Below, in pieces: positions 25,785-37,183 of a stretch of 64,000 bases of DNA. A program made the translations under genes and the position numbers. Numbering within the stretch: the stretch's first letter is position 1; every line of letters begins with the position of its first letter. This stretch comes from Aspidiotus rigidus (Eukaryota > Arthropoda > Insecta > Hemiptera > Diaspididae). Where the stretch lies: NCBI GenBank assembly GCA_035079385.1, contig JAVHKY010000008.1:5564001-5628000 (forward strand), in the 5' to 3' direction. Below the pieces are notes generated by a model, which worked only from the letters and a program-made list of their open reading frames with translations, did not search any database and was not told the DNA's origin.

Positions 25785-28203
25785 GACTTTCGAGTTATGG
25801 AGGGAGCTGTCCAGGCTAGATAGTTGGGACTTCTAGACTAGTCGAGAAAATTTAGGGAATTTGAACTCGAGGTAACCGCGTCAAGACTTCTCAAATAAAT
25901 TCAAATTTAGATATATTTCGAAAGGAATTGAGTCAATACTTATCCCGGGTAGAGCCGAGTTATAAATCTTATGAGTTTTAACTCGGATCAACCCGGTTTA
26001 AGCATAAATCCATCCGCGATAAATCTAAATTTGAGTCTGCCTGAGAAATTCTATCGCGGTTATCTTGGGTCTTAGATTTAACTGGTCGAAGGATTCACCT
26101 CCAGTAGATCCGAGTTAAATCTTATCTCGGCTAGTTACAAGTCGAGCATTATCTTTGGTGGATCCGAGTCAAGACTTATCTTGGGTGGGACCGAGTAAAT
26201 ATTTAGCGCCGGTAGACCCAAGTTCAGACTTTTACTATCTCGGATGAATACGGATTGACGTTTATCTCGGGTAGATCCGAGTCAAGACTCCCCTCGTTTG
26301 GTTGCGACTTAAGATTTATCTCCAGTAGATCTAAGTCAAGTTTTATATCGTATGAATGCAAGTCGAGATTTATCTGAAGTAGATCCAACTTTGATTTATC
26401 TTGTGTGGACCCAAGTTAAGACTTACACTATCTCGGATGAATCTTGGTCGGCCCAATTTCCACCTGACGCAGGTGTTGAGCGGCCATAGATGCTTCAACA
26501 AGTACCTTCACGAGAAATTGAGGAAAGTTGAGCAGGCAACTGTTCGCACTGCAACCGAGGGCAGGAGGATGGACCACAGCACACATTATTTGAGTGTCTT
26601 AGTCGGTCTCTTCAAGAGATCGGGGTAGATGAAGCGCTTGCCCCACGTAGCCTGACATCCTCCACGCCAGGTTCCGAAGAAACATCGAACCAGGTGTCTG
26701 TACTTGCAGCCACCCTTATGAAGAAGAAGATGGACCAGGAATGGAATAGGCAAATGTAGAACCACTCTATGGCCAACTCAAAACTTCTGTACCATCCAGG
26801 AAAATCATCTCTGAAGAAGAAAGAAGATGAAGAAACTCCAATAGCGGTCTTCTATATCTAAGGTGGTGTTGTTCTGTGTTCTAATGTTTTGCGTGCTTGG
26901 GGGCACTGGAGCTTGGCGGTTGCCTAGTAGAAGAGGGTGTTCGCCGAGGAGATTCTTCCAACACTGAAGTTATACCCGAAAGGATCGATTCCGGTGTTGG
27001 AGGAAACAAAATTAAATGCATATGCAACCCACGCCAACTCCATTATAGAGGACGCGGGTGACGCTGCACATGCGACACAAGCGATCTCGGACGGATCTGA
27101 GTTACAATTTATCTTGAATACACCCGTGTCGAGTATGACCTCCGGTCTTCAGAAGTTCGATTTTTTATTTTTTTATTTTTTATTTTTTTATTATCATTTT
27201 TTTATTGTTTGATTTCGTCCCCCTTACCTTGTCTTAGCGTTATGATTTTTCTCTCTTTTTATTATTTCGTCTTTGTTCGTTTCCGTGTTCTCAGTTTTAC
27301 GTGTATTGACGACCTCATCCTCCTTTCGTGTTCTGTCTTGCTCCCTCGTGCGTCTTCCCCTTCCTCTCTCGTGTGTTTTTCTGTTTCCTTATTTAATTTG
27401 TACCACTTGTAGGTACTTCTAAAGTTTTAAAGTCTGTGCGGTTCGCAGTAAATAAATAAATAATTTAACCAGAGAAGAATCTTATAATTTGGATCCACCC
27501 GAGATCATGCTCGACTCGGACCCACCTATCTTAACCCAGATCCGACCGAGATTGCGTAAGGCTTATCTTGGATCCACGCAAGATAAACCTAAGTTAGAAC
27601 TACCTCAGATAAATCTCGAATCGGATTCGTACGACGTAAAAAAATGACTTGGATCTATCAGAGATAAATTTTAACTCAGATCCACATGAAGTAAGTCTTG
27701 ACTCGGGTCGACTCCGGGTAAATATCAACTCGGATCCACCTAAAATAGTGTAAGTTCTAACTCGGATCATCCCTAGATTGGTCTCGGGCTATGTATTTAC
27801 TCGGATCCATCCAATATAAGTCTCAACTCGGACCTTCCCGAAATAAGTCTCAACTCGGATCTAACAAAACTAATTTTCAATTTGGATCTACCCGAGACAG
27901 GTTTTGACTCGGATCTGCCGGAGATAAATCACAACTCTGATACACCCGAGACTGATCTTAAATAGAATCTGACCCAAATAATTCACAAATCTAAAATAAA
28001 TCTTTTATGAGTCTTACCTCGGATCTACTCCATGTAAGTATCAACTCAAATTGATCCGAGATCAACCTTAATTTGAATCTACCCCAGAAATCTTGACGCG
28101 GTTATCTCGGGTCTTAAGATTTAATTCGAATTAATTCACCAAATTTCCTCGACTAGTCTAGAACTCCCAACCATCCAGCCTCCTTCATAGCTTGAAAAAC
28201 ACT
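25785..28203. mobile_element. Foldback element with inverted arms of short tandem repeats
   Basis: The outer ends are inverted copies (left AGTTGGGACTTCTAGACTAG; right CTAGTCTAGAACTCCCAACC). Inside each end lies a field of degenerate repeats of about 30-40 bp built on GATCCGAGTCAAGACTTATC, running one way at 25870-26420 and the complementary way at 27480-28130. The centre is an R1-type retrotransposon tail and about 600 bp of other sequence. Confidence 0.65.
26430..26860 (+). pseudogene. R1-clade non-LTR retrotransposon 3' tail
   Basis: The frame encodes FHLTQVLSGHRCFNKYLHEK, followed after a frameshift by a His/Cys stretch (GPQHTLFECL), the typical end of R1-type ORF2 proteins. It then runs into the 3' untranslated region. 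It is 5'-truncated and non-functional, and lies between the repeat arms of the foldback element. Confidence 0.65.
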
Positions 28204-28255
28204 TCAATTGTTTTCTACTTCCTTCTTCCTTCCTCAACAGGGAAGCTGTTCTATG

Positions 28256-30016
28256 ATGGATAGTATCCTCATAGGTACGAGCCATACTGATTAGAATGAA
28301 GAAGACGATACTAAGGCACGTAACAAATATTTAATCAAGTTCATACGCGACCGGTTTCGAGCACGCTGCGGTGTTCATCGACAGGCGTCGGACAGAAAAC
28401 TAACCAAAGAAACCGGTATAAAGGTGAAAAAATGATGAGACAACATTAATTGAAGTTGAATTGAAAAATGAAGATGGGGAGGGAGGGTTAAAGGTGAATC
28501 ACTACAATTAAACAAACGGGTTTCACGAATCATTAAGTAAGTATAAACAGAAACTAAAATGAGAAAGGAGGGGAAAAAGGAGGGGAAAAAACACAAAAGA
28601 ACGATAGGTAGAATTAGTCGAAATAATAAACGAAACAGCATAATTAAAATTAAAACAAAACCAAAAACTGAAATGAAATAAACAGAGGTAAAATATGGAG
28701 GTCTAAAAATCGGGGTAATAAATAATTAATAAAATAAATAAAAATAAATAAAAATAATAAAAAAAAAAAAATAAATAAATAAAATAACTGAATGTGTCAA
28801 TTATTAGTGAAGTTGTAAAAATGACGAACAATGGGAGACACAAAAGTGGCGGAGAGATCGTTCAATAGCGAGACCGATTGGCGAGTGGAGGCAACGGTTT
28901 CTACTTCTTCAAGCTTGTTCATGAGAGCCCCTTTTGAGCACTTTCTAATGATTTTGGTCGTGACGGATGAGAAAGGGTGGTTGCTTTCCAAACAGTGAGC
29001 AGCCATGGCTGAATCTTTTGGTTTGTTGGAATTGTATGCGGTGCGGCTCTCAAAATCGAGAGGGAGCTCAAAAAATACGGCTATAAGGTTGGATTCTATC
29101 CATATCTCACAATTGGCCACCTTTTCAACGCCAAAGATCCTATACCATCGCTGAAACATTCAGGAATTTATCGTCTTCAATGTGGTAACTGTGATTCCAT
29201 CTATGTTGGCCAAACAGGGAGAGCGTTAACAACACGACTTTCGGAGCACCGCACCGCATACAATTCCAACAAACCAAAAGATTCAGCCATGGCTGCTCAC
29301 TGTTTGGAAAGCAACCACCCTTTCTCATCCGTCACGACCAAAATCATTAGAAAGTGCTCAAAAGGGGCTCTCATGAACAAGCTTGAAGAAGTAGAAACCG
29401 TTGCCTCCACTCGCCAATCGGTCTCGCTATTGAACGATCTCTCCGCCACTTTTGTGTCTCCCATTGTTCGTCATTTTTACAACTTCACTAATAATTGACA
29501 CATTCAGTTATTTTATTTATTTATTTATTTTTTTTTTTATTATTTTTATTTATTTTTATTTATTTTTATTTATTTTTATTTATTTTATTAATTATTTATT
29601 ACCCCGATTTTTAGACCTCCATATTTTACCTCTGTTTATTTCATTTCAGTTTTTGGTTTTGTTTTAATTTTAATTATGCTGTTTCGTTTATTATTTCGAC
29701 TAATTCTACCTATCGTTCTTTTGTGTTTTTTCCCCTCCTTTCTCATTTTAGTTTCTGTTTATACTTACTTAATGATTCGTGAAACCCGTTTGTTTAATTG
29801 TAGTGATTCACCTTCAACCCTCCCTCCCCATCTTCATTTTTCAATTCAACTTCAATTAATGTTGTCTCATCATTTTTTCACCTTTATACCGGTTTCTTTG
29901 GTTAGTTTTCTGTCCGACGCCTGTCGATGAACACCGCAGCGTGCTCGAAACCGGTCGCGTATGAACTTGATTAAATATTTGTTACGTGCCTTAGTATCGT
30001 CTTCTTCATTCTAATA
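28256..30016 (+). mobile_element. 5'-truncated Penelope-like element with inverted 3' tail; perfect-looking palindrome
   Basis: Forward part 29045-30015: the end of the polyprotein (KYGYKVGFYPYLTIGHLF, GIYRLQCGNCDSIYVGQTGR, then AAHCLESNHPFSSV to the stop near 29498) plus the 3' untranslated region. The left arm 28290-29044 is an inverted copy of the last 765 bp, nearly identical. Flanking AAGCTGTTCTATG copies at 28243-28255 and 30017-30029 are the target-site duplication. The high arm identity suggests a recent insertion. It belongs with the intact 21.6-kb copy, not with the copies at 44-54 kb. Confidence 0.85.
29921..29956 (+). ncRNA. Hammerhead-like motif at PLE 3' end (also inverted at 28349-28384)
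   Basis: TCGATGA, a stem-loop around CGCAGC, GAAA, CCGG, TC: the same layout as at 24185-24220 with a less perfect stem. Because of the inverted tail it is present on both strands of this element. Confidence 0.35.
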
Positions 30017-30424
30017 AAGCTGTTCTATGGGGAGGTTTGGCCTGGTAAAAACTGACTCACCCTAATTGAGAGTTGGATTTGGAAAAATTTCGAATATCGA
30101 TCCATACATGATGAGAGGGGACTTGAAGAACTTTCGACAATCAAAGTGGTTAGATTGGAGAAATTTTGATTGTCGAGCTATATATGTTACGCTCAATTTA
30201 CGTAATTGCTCAATACGCGTAATAAGCAGACGTGCTGCTCATTACACGTATTGTGCAGAGTTGCTGCCCATTACGCGTAATGAGCAGGTGGAATTGACCA
30301 ATGAGAAGCTGATTTGATGGTATTTTCATTTTACTTGAAATACTTCAAAAAATCATTAGAATGTAAATTACTGTCTATTATCACTCAAGGAGATCGTCAT
30401 TACTTTCGAAATTCAAAATCTTAT

Positions 30425-30940
30425 TCTATAAGAAATAGGAAAGTTGAAATACGGATATTCTTTTGCCCTGCCAGTGCGACGAGATTTAAACCACGCACCT
30501 CTGAATCAGAAGTCCGCGACTCAACCGCTTGGCCACCGGCGCTGCGAAAAAATATCGCCCTATTTCAACTTTGAAAGGAAAGTTCCTACTTGTCATAAGG
30601 CACAAATCCGCATTTTAAGTTTCCTATTTCTAATAATCCATGTGAATATGTCCACTTTGAAATTTCTGTTAGTTGCCCCCTCCTGGCTTTTCTGGACACT
30701 CCTCCCGACATTGCGACTGCCTCTTATGGCCTTTGTGCCTTACCACAAGTAGGAACTTTCCTTTCGAAGTCGAAATAGGGCGATATTTTTTCACAGCGCC
30801 GGTGGCCGAGCGGTTGAGTCGCGGACTTCTGATTCAGAGGTACGTGGTCCAAACCTCGTCATTGGCAGGGTAAAAGAACATCCGTATTTCAACTTTCCTA
30901 CTTCTAATAATTCTTGTGAACATGTCCACTTTCAAATTTC
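30425..30940. repeat. Head-to-head pair of tRNA-derived SINEs
   Basis: A tRNA-like head (GGTGGCCGAGCGGTTGAG as A box, GTGGTCCAAACCTC as degraded B box) lies at 30796-30870 on the plus strand and at about 30464-30545 on the minus strand. Body sequences on both sides (GTTGAAATACGG / CCGTATTTCAAC) extend the inverted repeat to arms of about 170 bp. Confidence 0.65.
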
Positions 30941-31024
30941 TCTTAATCTATAATATATCGTGATTGTCACAACTTCTAGACTGGTGGACAAATCATGAAA
31001 ATGGCCAATTTTTGCATTCCAACA

Positions 31025-31930
31025 TTATTTCATGAGACATTTGGGGAACCATCGGTTATGAGGGTAAAAACACTCGCTGAATCTGAATTTCATGGTTGTC
31101 AAGTCAAATTTTGCCTCCTTATGGCCCAAATCCAAGATGGCGGCGAAACTCATTTCATTTCTGTTTCAAGGTGAAACCAAAGGTTGTAATTTGTTTGTTT
31201 GTTTTTTTTTTGGGGGGGGGGAGGAGGTTGCTGGTGTACAGAATTGCGTCTTCAAACTCTACTTGAGATATTGGAAATTGGTCAGGTTAAAATCACAGAG
31301 CTTTCTCTCAACTGCATTATATATTACCAAAACAGAGCATAATTATGTATTTCAAAATTAGTCTGTAGAAACAAGATGAACTGTAAAATAAGGAGGATTA
31401 TTTAAAATTGTAGCTCAAATAACTTTATTGATAAAGAATCATATTTCTTAAAGGAAAAAAGGAGAAAGAACTAATAACAGACAAGCATGTTTGTGAGAAC
31501 ATAACCACAGGCATAACCACAGGACCCAAAAATCTCGACTTTTGATTCCCAGGCAAGCTCATGATGGTCGTTTTTGATTTTCCCGGGTCAAAAAATCGTA
31601 GAAACGATACCCTACACTCTAGCATTATATTCCCAATAAATTTAGCCTCAATTTGACCCAAATTTGGGTCCTCATCCTGGCTGTATGTGATACCAATATC
31701 TCAAGTAGAGTTTGAAAATCCAATTCTATAGGTACACCAGCAACCTCCTCCCCCCCCCAAAAAAAAAAAAAAAAAATTACAACCTTATGTTTTACCTTGA
31801 AACAGAAATGAAATGAGTTTCGCCGCCATCTTGGATTTGGGCCATAAGGAGGCAAAATTCGACTTGGCAACCATGAAATTTGGATTCAGCGAGTGTTTTA
31901 CCCCTATAACCGATGGTTGCCAAAATGTCT
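31025..31930. repeat. Inverted repeat with arms of about 245 bp
   Basis: Left arm about 31025-31270 (CAAGATGGCGGCGAAACTCA) and right arm about 31675-31930 (TGAGTTTCGCCGCCATCTTG). Each has a homopolymer block, T then G on the left and C then A on the right. The 400-bp loop has no gene. Confidence 0.75.
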
Positions 31931-32284
31931 CAAGAATAGAGATGCATTTCAAGAAACGACGGCTTCCTTAACGAAGTTAAACGAGGAACGCAGGGAACCT
32001 GTTTTATGAGTCGAATGGGATTTGGTATTGAAAATTCAAGGAAGCCTAGACCTAGATAAAGATAGTATAAAGAAGGCCTAGACCTACTATAAGCCTATCA
32101 TAATATAGTTTGAGAATCTAAATTTTTCTCGCTCGAGAGACGAAATTTTTCCAAGTCCCCCTTCTATCATATATAGCTCGAGAGTCGAAATTTTTCTAAG
32201 TCCACCTTCTATCATATATAGCTCGGGAGTCGAAATTTTTCCAAGTCCCCCTCATATCATATATAGCTCGAGAGTCGAAATTTT

Positions 32285-32799
32285 AACAGGGAACCTGTTT
32301 TATGGGGGGCTATTTGAGAAATCTGGCGTGCGCCGTGCGCCGTCCAGCGAAGAACTTGGAAAAATTTCGACTCTCGAGCTATATATGATAGAAGGGGGAC
32401 ACGAATCCGTTCCTTTAAGTTACGGCTATCCATACTAAACAATAAAGAGGAATACTCCATATGAGGGGGACTTAGAAAAATTTCGACTCTCGAGCTATAT
32501 ATGATAGAAGGGGGACTTGGAAAAATTTCGACTCTCGAGCCATATATGATAGGAGGGGGACTTGGAAAAATTTCCACTCCCGAGCTATATAAGATATGAG
32601 GGGGACTTGGAAAAATTTCGTCTCTCGAGCGAGGAAAAATTTAGATTCTCAAACTATATTATGATATAGTAGGTCTAGGCCTTCTTTATACTATCTTTAT
32701 CTAGGTCTAGGCTTCCTTGAATTTTCAATACCAAATCCCATTCGACTCATAAAACAGGTTCCCTGCGTTCCTCGTTTAACTTCGTTAAGGAAGCCGTCG
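32285..32799 (+). mobile_element. DINE-like element, family 1, nested copy 1
   Basis: Complete: palindromic left end, GCCGTGCGCCGTGCGCCGTC block, minisatellite units, inverted end, hairpin GTTTAACTTCGTTAAG, and GGAAGCCGTCG. It sits inside a T-run of the host minisatellite unit. Confidence 0.8.
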
Positions 32800-33118
32800 T
32801 TTTTCTAAGTCTCTCTCCTATCATATATGGCTCGAGAGTCGAAATTTTTCTAAGTCCCACTTCTATCATATATAGCTCGAGAGTCGAAATTTTTCTAAGT
32901 CCCCCTCCTATCATATATGGCTCGAGAGTCGAAATTTTTCCAAGTCCCCCTTCTATCATATATAGCTCGAGAGTCGAAATTTCTCTAAGTCCCCCTTCTA
33001 TCATATATAGCTCGAGAGTCGAAATTTTTCTAAGTCCACCTTCTATCATATATAGCTCGGGAGTCGAAATTTTTCCAAGTCCCCCTCATATCATATATAG
33101 CTCGAGAGTCGAAATTTT

Positions 33119-33612
33119 AACAGGGAACCTGTTTTATGGGGGGCTATTTGAGAAATCTGGCGTGCGCCGTGCGCCGTCCAGCGAAGAACTTGGAAAAATT
33201 TCGACTCTCGAGCTATATATGATAGGAGAGGGACTTGAAAAAATTTCGACTCTCGAGCTATATATGATAGAAGGGGGACACGAATCCGTTCCTTTAAGTT
33301 ATAAAGAGGAATACTCCATATGAGGGGGACTTGGAAAAATTTCGACTCTCGAGCCATATATGATAGGAGGGGGACTTGGAAAAATTTCCACTCCCGAGCT
33401 ATATATGATATGAGGGGGACTTGGAAAAATTTCGTCTCTCGAGCGAGAAAAATTTAGATTCTCAAACTATATTATGATATAGTAGGTCTAGGCCTTCTTT
33501 ATACTATCTTTATCTAGGTCTAGGCTTCCTTGAATTTTCAATACCAAATCCCATTCGACTCATAAAACAGGTTCCCTGCGTTCCTCGTTTAACTTCGTTA
33601 AGGAAGCCGTCG
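33119..33612 (+). mobile_element. DINE-like element, family 1, nested copy 2
   Basis: Nearly the same as the copy at 32285, in the same orientation and the same position within the minisatellite unit. Either two insertions hit equivalent sites, or one insertion was duplicated together with about 320 bp of host minisatellite; the close match of both favours duplication. Confidence 0.8.
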
Positions 33613-34434
33613 TTTTTCTAAGTCCCTCTCCTATCATATATGGCTCGAGAGTCGAAATTTTTCTAAGTCCCCCTTCTATCATATATAGCTCGAGAGTCGA
33701 AATTTTTCTAAGTCCCCCTCCTATCATATATGGCTCGAGAGTCGAAATTTTTCCAAGTCCCCCTTCTATCATATATAGCTCGAGAGTCGAAATTTTTCCA
33801 AGTCCCCCTTCTGTCATATATAGCTCGAGAGTCGAAATTTTTTCAAGTCCCTCTCCTATCATATATGGCTCGAGGGTCGAAATTTTTCCAAGTCCCCCTC
33901 GTATCATATATAGCCCGAGAGTCGAAATTTTTCTAAGTCCCTCTCCTATCATATATGGCTCGAGGGTCGAAATTTTTCCAAGTTTTTCGCTGGACGGCGC
34001 ACGGCGCACGCCAGATTTCTCAAATAGCCCCCCATAAAACAGGTTCCCTGTTAAAAAAGTCCACTTACCTAATCGGTCTGCATGGCACGCAGAATTGCAT
34101 GTTTATCGACTGCTTTGACGCACCGACGATATCCCTTCCACTTCCCACTGAACCAAGCCGAACCAATTCCGATTGGTTCATAAGGATACTCAATATGCGT
34201 AATGGGCAGAGAAATATTGCTGATTACGCGTAATGGGTAGCAACTTTGCACAATACGCCGCGTATTGAGCAATTACGTGAATTGAGCGTAACATATATAT
34301 CCTACAGGAAGAGACTCATAAAAAATTTGACTCTTCAAAACTCTAATTTCGAATTCAGTTCTCGATATCAAAACCAATTCGCCCCATAAAACAAATTCCC
34401 AACGATCTTTCTTTAACTTCTTTCGTTTTAAAAT

Positions 34435-35947
34435 CCCCGGATACCTGTACCATCAGCTTATTAAAATTTTTCAAGTCCTTAGGTCACAGTTTACGCCCCT
34501 TCGAGGACCACAAATTTTTAGAAGAACGACAGAACGGCGGATAGTATTCCAAAAAATCCTTTTAGGCAAACAGGTTCTCCGTGCTAGATAGAGGTGACGT
34601 CATAAATGAGGAAATACAGAAGCCCTCACCTTCTAAAATCGTTTTAAATATTTTTCCTCAAAAAAGAACATCCCTTTGCTGAAATATTGTAAGCTGCCGC
34701 ATGGAATAGGACAGCTTCAAGCTGAGCTTGTACTTCCTCCGAATTACCTTCAAGATGGTCGATTGCCCTCGATGAGAAACGCTCAATGAAGAAAAATGAC
34801 TGGGAAAGAAAAGCTTCATGAAGTGTCAGACCACGATAAAGATTCTCTTCTTCTCCAATTTCCTTCACCCTTTCCAAAAATATGAAAATAAGAAACAAAT
34901 ACTGTAACGACGACGACATACAATTCGTTAACGATATATTTAAACTCACGTTCCGACTCGCACACATCTACATATAAGCGAATTCGACACGTTCGTCCTA
35001 ATTAAAATCGTCTTCATTACGAATAGCCAACGCTGAAAGCAGGATATACGACAAATTCCAAATTACATAGTTCGCGCTCTAATATTTCAGACCTGATTTC
35101 GCGTAGGGAAGCGGGGCTATTAGCTGTCGAATACTCGGTACTTAACCGAAAATTATTCCATCGATTCCAGTGAAGCAGAAACGTGCGATCAATTTGGGGA
35201 CAGACGACACGACAGGACGCGATGCACGTACCAGTACGGATCAACGAACTGATGCGGAGAAAAGTTTTGACAATCTTGGAAAAAATATCACCCACCCTGG
35301 CGCGCCAATCGACAGCCTCTGACGAGTCTGCGGCTATCGGTATTTCGCGTTTACTGGAATGGCGTACCGTTTAGCCGAGCATAGCTCGCCGCGCGATTAA
35401 CATCGATGGATATTCAGTGACCCCGAGTTTGCGTATAGGTACGCTACTATAACTTCTATCCCTCTGTCATTTTTCCCGGAAGTGTAGGAACAATGGACCG
35501 GTTTCCGGTAGCTTCATATATACGTCGAAGTGGTGCATGCGAACGAAAGTTTTTATCGTGCGGAGACTGTAGCAGATATTCCATAGAGATGAAATCAGTA
35601 CCGGTGTATGGTTGGTTTTCCGTTCGTTAATTATTCGATTATCGGTGCGAACGATGCCATCATGACAGTTCGTGTGTTTTGTCCATCACACTTCAATAGG
35701 GAGTTTTCAATTAAGACTAATAATACTCGCGTAATTTACTTGTATAAGAAGAATTTCATTGTTTTATGATCGGTGTTAAGTGATCAGTGTTCGCGAAGAA
35801 CCGTTAGTGTGATTTAAGAAGGATTCGAGACGCGAAAATAAGAAAGGTGGATTGGTGGCCGGTTGAACATTTTAAAGGCGCGCGCCGTGGATTATGCGAC
35901 ATACGCACCGGGCCGATCTTATTTTTAAGACGTGAAAGTTCCTCAAA
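34435..35947. other. Mostly unassigned; one minus-strand frame and a candidate promoter region
   Basis: On the minus strand 34880-34644 reads ERVKEIGEEENLYRGLTLHE and continues in good-looking codons (FLSQSFFFIERFSSRAIDHL...) to a stop. It may be an exon or a retrocopy fragment; I do not recognise it. From 35400 the composition becomes GC-richer and CpG-containing, with ATATATAC near 35515, and leads into the candidate first exon at 35948. Confidence 0.3.
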
Positions 35948-36023
35948 ATGACCAGAAAAGTTCACCTTCCTAATATGGTTCAGGCAATTACCATTTTAAC
36001 CGTTCTTAAGATGTTCACAAATG
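35948..36023 (+). CDS. Candidate signal-peptide first exon
   Basis: From ATG the exon encodes MTRKVHLPNMVQAITILTVL then KMFTN and ends before a strong GTGAGT donor in phase 1. The middle is hydrophobic enough for a signal peptide, and about 450 bp of CpG-containing sequence upstream looks like a promoter and 5' leader. The next host exons on this strand are the PAN-domain exons from 62942. A phase-1 acceptor that keeps their frame exists at 62955, so this may be exon 1 of that gene with a 27-kb intron. No intermediate evidence supports the link. Confidence 0.4.
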
Positions 36024-37183
36024 GTGAGTAGACTTATCGGTTTCATTACCTTTGTCTTAGGGAAGAAACGATTTTATTTTCTTATGAGCGACGCGAATAT
36101 TATAACCTTTGCCAAGAATGAATTATCCAGCGGGTTTTTGGTGATGATGCAAGTTCTCATACGTCTTCCCTCGGGTTGGTTGCATCATCTATTAAGGGCC
36201 TTCTTGTGTATAAGAAGCTGACCTGTCCATTCAAACATAGAGAATATGGTTTCAAGCTGATCACTTAAAAAGACACAGACTCCCAATGTTGGTTTATGGA
36301 GATTCAAGTATTGTAATTGTATAGGTTATAATCAGTAGGTCTATTTTTTCAGATCAAAGATGACAAGCTTCTTCAGGAAGCTGACAAACATTCCTGGTTC
36401 AAACCCCACTGGTAAGGGATAGACATTTTCGAGTTCTTCGTTGTTTTATAATAATTCCCTCCCTGTTAAGTTGTCAAAACTGAATTACTGTGTAATGTGG
36501 ATGCGCGTACACATTCTCATACAATCTCGTATCGTTAGTTGGCAAAGTTGAATAATTGTTCTCATGATGCGTGCAGATTCTGATGTAATAGGACGGTCGT
36601 CGTCTGCTACTTCATCCTCATTTTACCCTTAAACCTTTCCCATTCCAATGACTTTATCGAAATTTAGAGGCTATTGCAAAGGCAGCGAAAAACCCGCTTG
36701 TCTTATTTTTGTTTTCTTTAGAGATGCATAAAATCGATTGGAATTGTTTTGCATAGTTTTGGGGAAAGGAGAACGCAAAGCTTGCTGTAAGATAGGCTTT
36801 AGCCGTGTGGGAGTAAATCTGTGCTATACCGCAGTACATACGATGTTGTACAATACTGAACAGTAGATGACTTTTGAAGGCTCTCTCGGAACTTGATCTG
36901 TCCTAGAAAAATTCTTATAATATCTAGCCTAGACAAATTCTTCTAACCGGCACAAGTTGATGATGTCATATCCAAATCGTGTTCTCAAGTTCCTCCCCTT
37001 AAATAAGTATAGCTCGATGGTAAAAAATATTTCAAGTCTCTGGCCACGTCCCCGAAAATTATGACGTCACAAAAGTCGGATAGCTAAAGAGTTGAAATTT
37101 TCCAAATCGCCCTGGTCCAAAGTCGGACGCGGATGGGTTCGTGCTCGTCCCATATCAACTTTTAGTTCGAGAGTCGGAATTTT
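36024..37183. other. Unassigned, probably intronic
   Basis: It holds no recognisable gene. A minisatellite remnant (TTTAGTTCGAGAGTCGGAAT) at its end is the target of the next element. Confidence 0.35.

Larger units (their letters stand above)
31957..34052 (-). mobile_element. DINE-like element, family 1, reverse, with two relatives nested in its minisatellite
   Basis: On the minus strand it runs from the left end at 34052 (AACAGGGAACCTGTTTTATG and a G-run, CCGT-type repeats) through 45-bp minisatellite to the terminal hairpin and GGAAGCCGTCG at 31957. The minisatellite is interrupted twice, after the same GTCGAAATTTT, by forward family-1 copies at 32285-32799 and 33119-33612. Confidence 0.75.
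30186..34292. mobile_element. 4.1-kb element with inverted ends, holding SINE and DINE-like insertions
   Basis: The left end GTTACGCTCAATTTACGTAA and the right end TTACGTGAATTGAGCGTAAC are inverted copies. Subterminal ATTACGCGTAAT-type palindromes recur on both sides (about 30216-30285 and 34195-34265). ATATAT lies on both flanks and may be a short target duplication. No transposase frame was seen. The interior is two further inverted repeats and a nest of DINE-like elements. Confidence 0.5.
28236..34434 (+). mobile_element. DINE-like element, family 1, split open by later insertions
   Basis: The left end AACAGGGAAGCTGTTCTATG is cut by a PLE; its other half resumes at 30017 with a copy of the 13-bp target. 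The core minisatellite is cut again at an ATATAT by an inverted-repeat element (30186-34292). The right end (CCATAAAACAAATTCCCAAC and TTTAACTTCTTTCG) is at about 34385-34434. Removing the insertions leaves an element of a few hundred base pairs. Confidence 0.55.

Noticed and set aside
30796..30870. tRNA gene
   Set aside because: A and B boxes are present but the acceptor ends do not pair properly and the segment continues into a repeated body with an inverted partner; it is a SINE head.
36350..36408. Possible internal exon between a TTTTTTCAG acceptor and a CTG/GTAAGG donor
   Set aside because: Joined to the phase-1 exon at 35948 it gives an immediate stop, and it has no recognisable protein similarity.
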